Shown here: piece after piece, positions 7,324 through 14,028 of the stretch
How the letters are laid out: the number at the start of each line of letters is the position of its first letter
Position numbering within the stretch: position 1 is the stretch's first letter
Assembly: GCA_964404035.1 (NCBI GenBank)
Contig: CAYOIT010000044.1
Span: 1 to 30,983, forward strand
Direction: 5' to 3'
Source of the DNA: CAMBRF01 sp964404035
GTDB lineage: Bacteria; Verrucomicrobiota; Kiritimatiellia; CAIKKV01; CAITUY01
DNA: 30,983 bases
The notes under the pieces: model-generated
Database searches by the model: none
What the model was told of the DNA's origin: nothing
What the model saw: the letters and a program-made list of their open reading frames with translations, nothing else
Translations under genes and position numbers: made by a program

Positions 7324-7396
7324 GTACGGCGGGCACTACGTTGCCCGCCGCGTATAACAGGCCGATGCCGGGCGACGTAGCGCCCGGCCTACTTGG
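7324..7396 (+). repeat. Palindromic element copy 1 (module A + module B), intergenic
   Basis: Module A (7324-7350) begins GTA and has perfect 9-bp arms CGGCGGGCA/TGCCCGCCG around CTACGT. Module B (7361-7396) has perfect 8-bp arms GCCGGGCG/CGCCCGGC (7367-7374, 7381-7388) around ACGTAG, the reverse complement of the A spacer, and ends CCTACTTGG. B is thus a diverged, inverted version of A. The element fills nearly the whole gap between the CE7 and GH5 genes, and its right end abuts the GGGAG ribosome site of the GH5 gene. Confidence 0.88.
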
Positions 7397-7407
7397 GAGC
7401 TATCGCT

Positions 7408-8430
7408 GTGACAACACCGATCAATCCTCTGCCCCGTTGGCGCGGGTTCAATCTGCTCGAGAAGTTCACCGCCAACGATTCATCCAAAAGCGTCACTTTC
7501 GGGACACGCAACCCTCCGTTCTCGGAAACCGACTTTCAATGGATTTCCGATTGGGGGTTTGATTTTGTGCGCCTGCCGATGTCGTACCACTGCTGGTCCG
7601 CGCCTGAGCGGTGGCTTGAAATGGATGAACCCGTTCTTGCGCAACTGGACGAGGCGATCACCTTCGGGGAGCGCCACCGGGTTCATGTCTGCCTCAACCT
7701 GCACCGGGCCCCGGGTTTCTGCGTGAATCCGCCCGCGGAACCCCGCCATCTGTGGCGGGATGCCGATGCGCTCGAGGCCTGCTGCCATCACTGGCGGGCC
7801 TTCGCGCGTCGTTATCGGGGCATTCCCTCCACCCGACTCAGCTTCGATCTCCTCAACGAGCCGCCAGCCCCCTTTGAGGGTATGACCCGCGCGGAGCACG
7901 AACGGGTGATCCGCACCCTGGTGGGGGTCATCCGGGAGCAGGATCCCGACCGGCGTATCATTGCCGACGGGTTGAGTTGGGGCAATGACCCGATTCCTGA
8001 GCTGGCCGACCTGAAGATTGCCCAGAGCTGCCGCGCCTACCTGCCGATGGGCGTAAGCCACTACAAAGCCTCCTGGGTCAACGGGGATCGTTTTCCTGAA
8101 CCGAAGTGGCCGGGCGGCGATCACTTCGGTCAGGTATGGGACCGGGCACGGCTCGAAGCGCACTACGGGGATTGGGCCAAGCTGTTCAGCCAGGGAATCG
8201 GCGTTCACTGCGGCGAAGGCGGATGTTTCCATGAAACGCCGCACGACGTGTTCCTGGCCTGGTTCCGCGACGTCCTGGAGATTCTGACCCATCACGGCAT
8301 CGGTTATTCCCTCTGGAATTTCCGCGGCGCCTTCGGTGTGCTCGATTCCGGCCGGAAGGACATCACCTATGCCGATTGGCACGGGCATCGCCTCGATGCA
8401 GGCCTGCTCAAGCTGTTGCAGGAATTCTAA
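7408..8430 (+). CDS. Glycoside hydrolase family 5 (cellulase-like), cytoplasmic
   Basis: A 340-residue GH5 (beta/alpha)8 hydrolase acting on beta-linked glucans, mannans or related oligosaccharides. Start GTG 7408 is preferred over the TTG at 7393 because GGGAG sits 8-12 nt upstream and RGFNL, the usual first strand of the family, follows soon after. The acid/base is E151 in FDLLNEPP and the nucleophile E270 in VHCGEGGCF. FDFVRLPMSYHCW, NLHRAPG and YSLWNFRGAFG are other GH5 blocks. There is no signal peptide, so the likely substrate is an imported oligosaccharide, consistent with the cytoplasmic deacetylase upstream. Exact specificity cannot be read from sequence alone. Confidence 0.9.
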   Translation: MTTPINPLPRWRGFNLLEKFTANDSSKSVTFGTRNPPFSETDFQWISDWGFDFVRLPMSYHCWSAPERWLEMDEPVLAQLDEAITFGERHRVHVCLNLHRAPGFCVNPPAEPRHLWRDADALEACCHHWRAFARRYRGIPSTRLSFDLLNEPPAPFEGMTRAEHERVIRTLVGVIREQDPDRRIIADGLSWGNDPIPELADLKIAQSCRAYLPMGVSHYKASWVNGDRFPEPKWPGGDHFGQVWDRARLEAHYGDWAKLFSQGIGVHCGEGGCFHETPHDVFLAWFRDVLEILTHHGIGYSLWNFRGAFGVLDSGRKDITYADWHGHRLDAGLLKLLQEF

Positions 8431-8455
8431 AGCGGCTACGATCGCCTTCCCTCTG

Positions 8456-8507
8456 TTGGCGCTGCGGCGCCAACCTTCGGAGTGCGGCAGTTCCTGGCTG
8501 CCGCCTT
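8456..8507 (+). repeat. Palindromic repeat family C, copy 1
   Basis: Two consecutive hairpins: TTGGCGC/GCGCCAA (8456-8462 with 8467-8473) and GCGGCAG/CTGCCGC (8484-8490 with 8498-8504). The same pair of hairpins recurs at 30931-30983. The stems are identical and the loops differ, which suggests selection on structure. It lies 26 nt after the GH5 stop and may also serve as a transcript end. Confidence 0.82.
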
Positions 8508-8528
8508 TCTTTTCACCAGCCCAAGGAC

Positions 8529-8556
8529 AAGGCGGCAGTAAGAACTGCCGCACTCC
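8529..8556 (-). repeat. Palindromic repeat family C, inverted partial copy
   Basis: This is the second hairpin of family C in the opposite orientation: on the minus strand it reads GGAGTGCGGCAGTTC and then CTGCCGCCTT. It faces copy 1 across about 20 nt, giving a head-to-head pair. Confidence 0.78.
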
Positions 8557-8632
8557 AAGGCGGGCGTTGCCCGCAATCTGAATGAGCTGCTCCCCGATGC
8601 ACTTCCTTGAGTCTCAGCTCGTATCCGTCAAT

Positions 8633-8650
8633 TCGTTAAATCTCTAACAG
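8633..8650. promoter_or_regulatory. Candidate Rex operator
   Basis: TCGTTAA-ATCT-CTAACAG matches the known Rex consensus TTGTTAA-N4-TTAACAA at 11 of 14 fixed positions. It lies upstream of rex and the hydrogenase genes, where autoregulation by NADH-sensing Rex is common. Its right half overlaps the longer palindrome that follows. Confidence 0.5.
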
Positions 8651-8673
8651 TAAATATTTCTCTATTTACTGTT
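8646..8673. promoter_or_regulatory. 28-bp perfect palindrome in the rex promoter region
   Basis: Perfect 11-bp arms AACAGTAAATA (8646-8656) and TATTTACTGTT (8663-8673) flank TTTCTC. The right arm runs into a possible -35 box TTGACG (8672-8677), with a weak CATCAT 17 nt later. A protein bound here would cover the promoter. The arms do not match the usual Rex box, so it may be a lineage-specific Rex site or the site of a second regulator. Confidence 0.6.
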
Positions 8674-8803
8674 GACGTGATTCCTGCCGTTTGTCATCAT
8701 TACGCCATCATTAGCAGAGATTGTCTTCATCGATCACAATACTCACTGATGATGATGGTTTCGTATCGCGCTTATTTTCTCGATACAAAGCAAGGAGTGA
8801 AGC

Positions 8804-9496
8804 ATGAGCGACAAGATGCTGAAAGCGGCCCCGGTCCCGACCTTGAGACGGTTGGCCTCATACTACCACTACCTCAAGCAGCTTGAGGGAGGCGGGCGCG
8901 ACTATGTTTCCTGCACCCGGATCGCCGAGCACATGATGCTCGATCCCACGCAGGTTCGCAAAGATGTCGAGGCCACCGGACTGGTGGGCAAACCCAAAGT
9001 AGGGTACCCCGTGCGCGCCTTGATCGAAGCCGTCGAAACGTTTCTCGGCTGGAACCGGTTGACCGATGCCTTTCTGGTCGGCGCCGGCAATCTGGGCGCG
9101 GCGCTCATGGGCTACACCCGGTTCAACCTGTACGGGTTGAACATTGTCGCCGCTTTCGACATCGATCCCGCGAAGGTGGGGTCCCGCCTGGGCCAGCGCG
9201 AGATCCTCCCGCTGGACAAACTCTCAGGGCTTGCCCAGAGGATGCACATTCCGATCGGGATCATCACCGTGCCGGCCGAAGTCGCCCAGACCGTGGCCAA
9301 CCTGATGGTGTCGGGCGGCATCCGCTGCATCTGGAACTTTGCCCCGGCGATCCTGGAACTGCCGGAGGATGTGATTGTTGAAAATGTGTCACTGGCGTCA
9401 AGTTTCGCGGTGCTGTCCAACCGGCTCGCACAGCGAACCCACAACGCTGCCATTCAGGACAAGCAAGACAAGGAGACCGACCGTGCCGCTAACTAA
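8804..9496 (+). CDS. rex: Redox-sensing transcriptional repressor Rex
   Basis: A 230-residue Rex protein (family 205-230 aa). An N-terminal winged helix, about residues 10-80, includes PTLRRLASYYHYLKQLEGGG and DPTQVRKDVEATGLVGKPKVGY; the Rossmann domain carries VGAGNLGAAL near residues 92-101 and AFDIDPAKVG. The C-terminal domain-swapped helix has NVSLASSFAVLSNRLA. Rex represses fermentative and respiratory genes and lets go of DNA when the NADH/NAD+ ratio rises, which fits control of the NADH-linked hydrogenase encoded directly downstream. ATG 8804 has AAGGAG six bases upstream. The 3' end overlaps hydC by 14 nt. Confidence 0.95.
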   Translation: MSDKMLKAAPVPTLRRLASYYHYLKQLEGGGRDYVSCTRIAEHMMLDPTQVRKDVEATGLVGKPKVGYPVRALIEAVETFLGWNRLTDAFLVGAGNLGAALMGYTRFNLYGLNIVAAFDIDPAKVGSRLGQREILPLDKLSGLAQRMHIPIGIITVPAEVAQTVANLMVSGGIRCIWNFAPAILELPEDVIVENVSLASSFAVLSNRLAQRTHNAAIQDKQDKETDRAAN

Positions 9497-9974
9497 CACC
9501 CGTAAATTCGAACGCGTCTGCGCCATCCTGGACCAACACCGGCGCGATGCCGCCAAGCTGATCCCGATCCTTCAGGAAGTGCAGGAGGAGTATCGCTACC
9601 TGCCCGAGGAAGTAATGACCTACGTGGCCACGGCGCTGGGCCTCCCGCCGGCGCGCGTCTACGGCGTCGCCACGTTCTATGCCCACTTTACGCTGGAACC
9701 CAAGGGCAAGCATGTGATCCGCGTCTGCGACGGCACCGCCTGTCACGTCAAGCACTCCCTTCCCATCCTCGAGGCGCTGCGCAAGAGGCTCGGGTTGGAC
9801 GAAAAACGCCACACCACGCCGGACATGCTGTTCACCATTGAGGTGGTGTCCTGCCTGGGGGCGTGCGGCCTGGCACCGGTCATGGTCCTGAACGAGGAGG
9901 TTCACGGCCAGGTGACACCGGAACAGGCGGTCGATTTGGTGGAGAAGATCTTGGAGAAGGAGCGTGGACAGTGA
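9483..9974 (+). CDS. hydC: NADH-dependent [FeFe] hydrogenase, NuoE-like subunit
   Basis: A 163-residue thioredoxin-like [2Fe-2S] subunit of the NuoE/HndA/HydC family. The cluster ligands are C82 and C87 (CDGTACH) and C124 and C128 (SCLGACG). Start GTG 9483 is chosen over upstream possibilities because AAGGAG precedes it by 7 nt and the length then matches the family. It relays electrons within the HydABC complex in the cytoplasm. It overlaps rex by 14 nt and hydB by 4 nt (GTGA), so the group is one transcription unit. Confidence 0.93.
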   Translation: MPLTNTRKFERVCAILDQHRRDAAKLIPILQEVQEEYRYLPEEVMTYVATALGLPPARVYGVATFYAHFTLEPKGKHVIRVCDGTACHVKHSLPILEALRKRLGLDEKRHTTPDMLFTIEVVSCLGACGLAPVMVLNEEVHGQVTPEQAVDLVEKILEKERGQ

Positions 9975-11881
9975 GTGGTGAAGCAACGAATCTCAAAGCG
10001 GTGGCGAAGGCCTATGAAGCGGCGCGAAGCGCGGTGACGCGGCGGGTGATTGTGTGCGGCGGAACGGGCTGTATCGCCAACGGCGCGATGAAAGTGTACG
10101 AGGCCCTGCGGGAGACCATCGCGGCGGCGGGATTGAACGTGGTGACCGAGCTGCGGAAGGAAACGGCCGAAGCCGCGCCGGACGGCCTGGTCCATCTCTC
10201 CAAGAGCGGTTGTCAGGGGTTCTGCCAGATGGGCCCGCTGGTCACCATTCAGCCCGAGGGGATTCTCTACTGCAAGGTGGGCGTTGCCGATGTGAAAGAC
10301 ATCGTCGAGAGCACCTTGCGGCGCAACGAAGCGGTCGAGCGGCTGCTCTATGTGGATCCGCGCAACGGCGGTTCCTGCCGCGGGCCGGGCGACATGCCGT
10401 TCTACAAACGCCAGAACCGGCTGACCCTCAAGCAGTGCGGATTGATCGATCCCGAGGATATTGCCGAGTACATCGCCGAGGGCGGCTATGCGATGGCGGA
10501 GAAGGCCTTCACCGCCATGACGCCCCGCGCCGTGTGCGAGGAGATCTCATTCGCCGGGCTGCGCGGACGCGGCGGCGGCGGTTTTCCGACCGGCCGCAAA
10601 TGGGAGCTTACCCTCGCTCAGCCGGGCCCGGTGAAGTACGTGATCTGCAACGGCGACGAGGGCGATCCCGGCGCGTTCATGGATCGCAGCGTGATGGAAG
10701 GCAATCCCCACAGCGTGATCGAGGGTATGTTGATTGCGGCCCGTGCCATTGAAGGCTGCGAAGGCTACGTCTATGTCCGTGCCGAGTATCCCCTGGCGGT
10801 GAAACGGGTCAAGCGGGCCGTCGAAGATGCGCGCAAGCGGGGACTGCTGGGCAAGAACGTGTTTGGCTCAGGGCAGGACTTTGACCTGCACGTCATGGAG
10901 GGCGCGGGCGCTTTTGTGTGCGGTGAGGAAACCGCCCTGATCGCCTCGATCGAAGGACGACGGGGGATGCCGTCGCCGAAGCCGCCGTTTCCCGCGGTCA
11001 AGGGCCTCTGGGGCAAGCCGACGGTGATCAACAATGTCGAGACGCTGGCCACGGTGCCGCTGATCCTGGCGATGGGCGCCCCGCAGTTTCGCGAGGTCGG
11101 CACCAAGGGTTCGCCGGGCACCAAGACGTTTGCCCTGACGGGGCACGTGGCGAACACGGGCCTCATCGAGGTCCCGTTCGGCACCACGCTGCGGGAAATC
11201 GTCTTCAACATCGGGGGCGGCATCACCGATGACGCCGGCCGCATCAAGGAAGACGGCTTCAAAGCCGTGCAGATCGGCGGGCCGTCAGGCGGGTGCCTGA
11301 CGAGTGAACATCTCGATCTGCCGCTGGACTTCGATTCGCTGCGGGCGGTTGGGGCCATGGTGGGCTCCGGCGGACTGGTGGCCATGAACCGCGACACCTG
11401 CATGGTCGGGATCGCCCGTTTCTTCATGCAGTTCACGCAGAACGAGTCCTGCGGCAAGTGTGTGCTCTGCCGCGAAGGCACGCGCCAGATGCTCGCGCTG
11501 CTCGATGACATCATCGAGGGGCGGGCGGACGCTGAAACCCTGCCGCTGCTGGAGAAACTGGCCGGCGCGGTCCAGAAGGGCTCGTTGTGCGGATTGGGAA
11601 AGACGGCCCCCAGCCCTGTGCTCTCCACACTGCGGCATTTCCGGGCGGAATATGAGGCGCACGTGTTCCAGAAGCGCTGCCCCGCCAACCGCTGCAAGGC
11701 GTTGCTGCGCCCGGAGATCGATCCGGCGCTCTGCAAGGGCTGTACCGCCTGCGTCAAGAAGTGTCCGGTCGAGGCGATCCGGGGCGAGAAGCGCCAGCCG
11801 CATACCCTCGACGCGGCCAAATGCATCAAGTGCGGCGCCTGCGTGGCCACGTGCAAATTCAACGCGATAAAGGGAATCTGA
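9971..11881 (+). CDS. hydB: NADH-dependent [FeFe] hydrogenase, NuoF-like flavoprotein subunit
   Basis: A 636-residue NuoF-type subunit. In order: a thioredoxin-like [2Fe-2S] domain (C29, C34, C81, C85), the FMN/NADH-binding core with GRGGGGFPTGRKW (about 199-211) and GDEGDPGAFMDR (about 226-237), a [4Fe-4S] site ESCGKCVLCREGT (C494, C497, C500), and two C-terminal ferredoxin clusters (C588-C591-C594-C598 and C618-C621-C624-C628). The layout matches HydB/HndC of electron-bifurcating hydrogenases, where NADH oxidation is coupled to ferredoxin oxidation to make H2, or the reverse. The GTG start overlaps the hydC stop as GTGA. Whether this enzyme truly bifurcates cannot be read from the sequence alone. 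Confidence 0.94.
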   Translation: MSGEATNLKAVAKAYEAARSAVTRRVIVCGGTGCIANGAMKVYEALRETIAAAGLNVVTELRKETAEAAPDGLVHLSKSGCQGFCQMGPLVTIQPEGILYCKVGVADVKDIVESTLRRNEAVERLLYVDPRNGGSCRGPGDMPFYKRQNRLTLKQCGLIDPEDIAEYIAEGGYAMAEKAFTAMTPRAVCEEISFAGLRGRGGGGFPTGRKWELTLAQPGPVKYVICNGDEGDPGAFMDRSVMEGNPHSVIEGMLIAARAIEGCEGYVYVRAEYPLAVKRVKRAVEDARKRGLLGKNVFGSGQDFDLHVMEGAGAFVCGEETALIASIEGRRGMPSPKPPFPAVKGLWGKPTVINNVETLATVPLILAMGAPQFREVGTKGSPGTKTFALTGHVANTGLIEVPFGTTLREIVFNIGGGITDDAGRIKEDGFKAVQIGGPSGGCLTSEHLDLPLDFDSLRAVGAMVGSGGLVAMNRDTCMVGIARFFMQFTQNESCGKCVLCREGTRQMLALLDDIIEGRADAETLPLLEKLAGAVQKGSLCGLGKTAPSPVLSTLRHFRAEYEAHVFQKRCPANRCKALLRPEIDPALCKGCTACVKKCPVEAIRGEKRQPHTLDAAKCIKCGACVATCKFNAIKGI

Positions 11882-11883
11882 CC

Positions 11884-13902
11884 ATGAATAACACCGTATC
11901 GATTGACGGCCGGGACATCCCGGTGGAGGGTGAACGTAACCTGCTGGAGGTCATCCGCAAGGCGAATATCGACCTGCCGACCTTCTGCTATCATTCCGAT
12001 CTCAGCATCTACGGCGCCTGCCGCCTCTGTCTCGTCCAGGTTGAGGGACGGGGCATTCAGCCGGCCTGCTCGACGCCCCCGGAACCGGGGATGAAGGTCA
12101 AGACGTCCACCGAGGAGATCCGCGAAATGCGGCGGATCACGGTGGAACTCCTGCTGGCCAACCATAACGCGAGCTGCACCTCCTGCGGCAAGAGCGCCGC
12201 CTGCCAGTTGCAGTCGCTGGCGCGCCGCCTCGGGGTGGAGAAAGTGCGCTTCAAGCCCACCCAGCGCGTGGCCCCCGTGGACCGGACGTCGCCGTCGCTG
12301 GTGCGCGACCCGAACAAGTGCGTGTTGTGCGGCGACTGCGTGCGCATGTGCTCGGAGATCCAGGGGATCGGCGCGATTGACTTTGTCCACCGCGGCTCGC
12401 TCGCCGCCGTGGCGCCGGCCTTTGGCAAGGACCTTGGGCATGTTGAATGCGTCAATTGCGGACAGTGCGCGAGCGTCTGCCCGACCGGCGCGCTCGTCCC
12501 GAAATCGGATGTGGAAGCCGTCTGGAAGGCGTTGGATAATCCCGCCTTCAAGGTGGTGGCGCAGATTGCCCCGGCCGTCCGGGTCGCCCTGGGCGAGAGC
12601 TTTGGCCAGGCCCCCGGCGTGGTGAGCACGGGGCAGATGGTGGCGGCCTTGCGGGCCATGGGCTTCAACAAGGTCTATGATACCGCGTTTGCCGCCGACC
12701 TCACGGTCATCGAAGAGGCTACCGAGTTTCTGAAGCGGGCTGAAAAGGGGGAACGCCTTCCGCAGTTCACCTCGTGCTGCCCGGCCTGGGTCAAGTTCGC
12801 CGAGCAGTATTATCCCGGCCTGCTTCCCAATCTGTCTTCCTGCCGGTCGCCCCAGCAGATGCTGGGCTCACTGGCCAAGGAAATCCTGCCGGCCCAGTTG
12901 GGTGTCGATCGCCGCCGGCTGATCGTGGTGTCGATCATGCCCTGCACGGCCAAGAAGTTCGAGGCCGTCCGGCCGGAGTTCGAAAAGGACGGGGTGCCGG
13001 ACGTGGACTTCGTGCTAACGACGCAGGAACTGGCGCGCATGATCGAGGAGTCAGGGCTCCGCTTCCAGGAACTGGAACCCGATTCGCTGGATATGCCGCT
13101 CGGGTTCAAGACGGGCGCGGGCGTGATCTTCGGAAATTCGGGCGGTGTCAGCGAGGCCGTTCTCCGCTACGCGTCGGAGAAACTCTCGGGCGTCTCCCTG
13201 GATCGGACGGAGTTTCACGAGGTGCGCGGCGAGGACAATTTCCGGGAAGTGACTATCACAGCCGGCAAGACCACCCTGAAGCTGGTCATTGTCAGCGGGT
13301 TGAAACGCGCCCGTGAACTCGCGGACCAGGTCCTGGCGGGAACGTACACCTGCGATTTCATCGAGGTGATGGCCTGTCCCGGCGGCTGTGTGGGCGGCGC
13401 GGGTCAACCGGTAAGCCGGGACCTGGCGGTCAGGCGGAAACGGACCAAGGGCCTCTATCAGGTCGACAAGGATCTCCAGTTACACTCCTCACAGGAGAAT
13501 CACCTGGTGACGCGGTGTTACGAGGATGTCCTCGAAAAGCCCGGCAGCAGCACGGCGCACAAACTGTTGCACACGCACTACGCCAGCCGGCGCCGCACGC
13601 AGGGTGAAGGCATCGAACTGACCGCGGGGGAGGACGATGCCCGCCTGGCGGTCCGGGTGTGTGTCGGGACAAGCTGTTATGTCCGAGGGTCGCAGGCCTT
13701 GTTGAAGGCGCTGATGCAACACATTGGCGACCGCAACCTGACGGCACAGGTGGATGTGCAGGCGTCATTCTGTTTCGAGCAGTGCGATCGTGGTCCCACG
13801 GTGCGCATCGGCGACCAGGTCCTAGAGCGCTGCACGCGCGAACGTGCCTGCGAAGTGCTGGAGGCGGAACTCGAAAAGCGGGTTGAGGTAGCAACGATCT
13901 AG
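11884..13902 (+). CDS. hydA: [FeFe] hydrogenase catalytic subunit HydA with C-terminal [2Fe-2S] domain
   Basis: A 672-residue catalytic subunit. N-terminal [2Fe-2S] (CYHSDLSIYGACRLC), a His-Cys [4Fe-4S] site (HNASCTSCGKSAAC), two ferredoxin clusters (CVLCGDCVRMC and CVNCGQCASVC) and the H-cluster domain follow in order. H-cluster motifs are intact: TSCCPAW with proton-transfer C298 and ligand C299, MPCTAKKFE with C354, and ACPGGCVGG with C498 and C502, each one residue off Clostridium CpI numbering. After the H domain, residues about 590-640 form an extra NuoE-like [2Fe-2S] domain (C593, C598, C630, C634), as in Thermotoga-type HydA. ATG 11884 lies two bases after the hydB stop. Maturases HydEFG are not in the window. 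Confidence 0.96.
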   Translation: MNNTVSIDGRDIPVEGERNLLEVIRKANIDLPTFCYHSDLSIYGACRLCLVQVEGRGIQPACSTPPEPGMKVKTSTEEIREMRRITVELLLANHNASCTSCGKSAACQLQSLARRLGVEKVRFKPTQRVAPVDRTSPSLVRDPNKCVLCGDCVRMCSEIQGIGAIDFVHRGSLAAVAPAFGKDLGHVECVNCGQCASVCPTGALVPKSDVEAVWKALDNPAFKVVAQIAPAVRVALGESFGQAPGVVSTGQMVAALRAMGFNKVYDTAFAADLTVIEEATEFLKRAEKGERLPQFTSCCPAWVKFAEQYYPGLLPNLSSCRSPQQMLGSLAKEILPAQLGVDRRRLIVVSIMPCTAKKFEAVRPEFEKDGVPDVDFVLTTQELARMIEESGLRFQELEPDSLDMPLGFKTGAGVIFGNSGGVSEAVLRYASEKLSGVSLDRTEFHEVRGEDNFREVTITAGKTTLKLVIVSGLKRARELADQVLAGTYTCDFIEVMACPGGCVGGAGQPVSRDLAVRRKRTKGLYQVDKDLQLHSSQENHLVTRCYEDVLEKPGSSTAHKLLHTHYASRRRTQGEGIELTAGEDDARLAVRVCVGTSCYVRGSQALLKALMQHIGDRNLTAQVDVQASFCFEQCDRGPTVRIGDQVLERCTRERACEVLEAELEKRVEVATI

Positions 13903-13905
13903 GGC

Positions 13906-13988
13906 GTGGCACGGGTTTCCAACCCGTTGCCCCGGTAAGCGGGCAAGCGAATGAAGAGAAGAGGCTACGGGTGAGACACCCGTGCCAC
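13906..13988. repeat. Inverted-repeat element between hydA and the sensory hydrogenase (family D)
   Basis: Perfect 11-bp ends GTGGCACGGGT (13906-13916) and ACCCGTGCCAC (13978-13988) enclose 61 nt. Each end forms its own small hairpin (ACGGGT...ACCCGT), and the middle has TTGCCC and GGGCAA facing each other. It fills most of the hydA-hydS gap. It resembles a miniature inverted-repeat or REP-type element rather than a terminator. Confidence 0.7.
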
Positions 13989-14028
13989 GTCCGGATTGGT
14001 TCGAGGGCAGGGCCCTGTCAGGAAGGTC

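Larger units (their letters stand above)
8431..8803. other. 373-nt intergenic region between the GH5 gene and rex
   Basis: No coding sequence is convincing here. The left half (8456-8574) is repeat material: one full palindromic repeat, an inverted partial copy of it and a small GCGGGC-GTT-GCCCGC hairpin. The right half is AT-richer and carries the control region of the rex-hydrogenase operon: a near-consensus Rex box, a long perfect palindrome, a possible promoter, a GTATCG/CGATAC inverted repeat (8763-8786) in the leader and the ribosome site AAGGAG at 8792-8797. Confidence 0.75.

Noticed and set aside
7393..7407. TTG at 7393 as the GH5 start
   Set aside because: It lies inside the repeat element end and has no ribosome site; GTG 7408 has GGGAG at proper distance.
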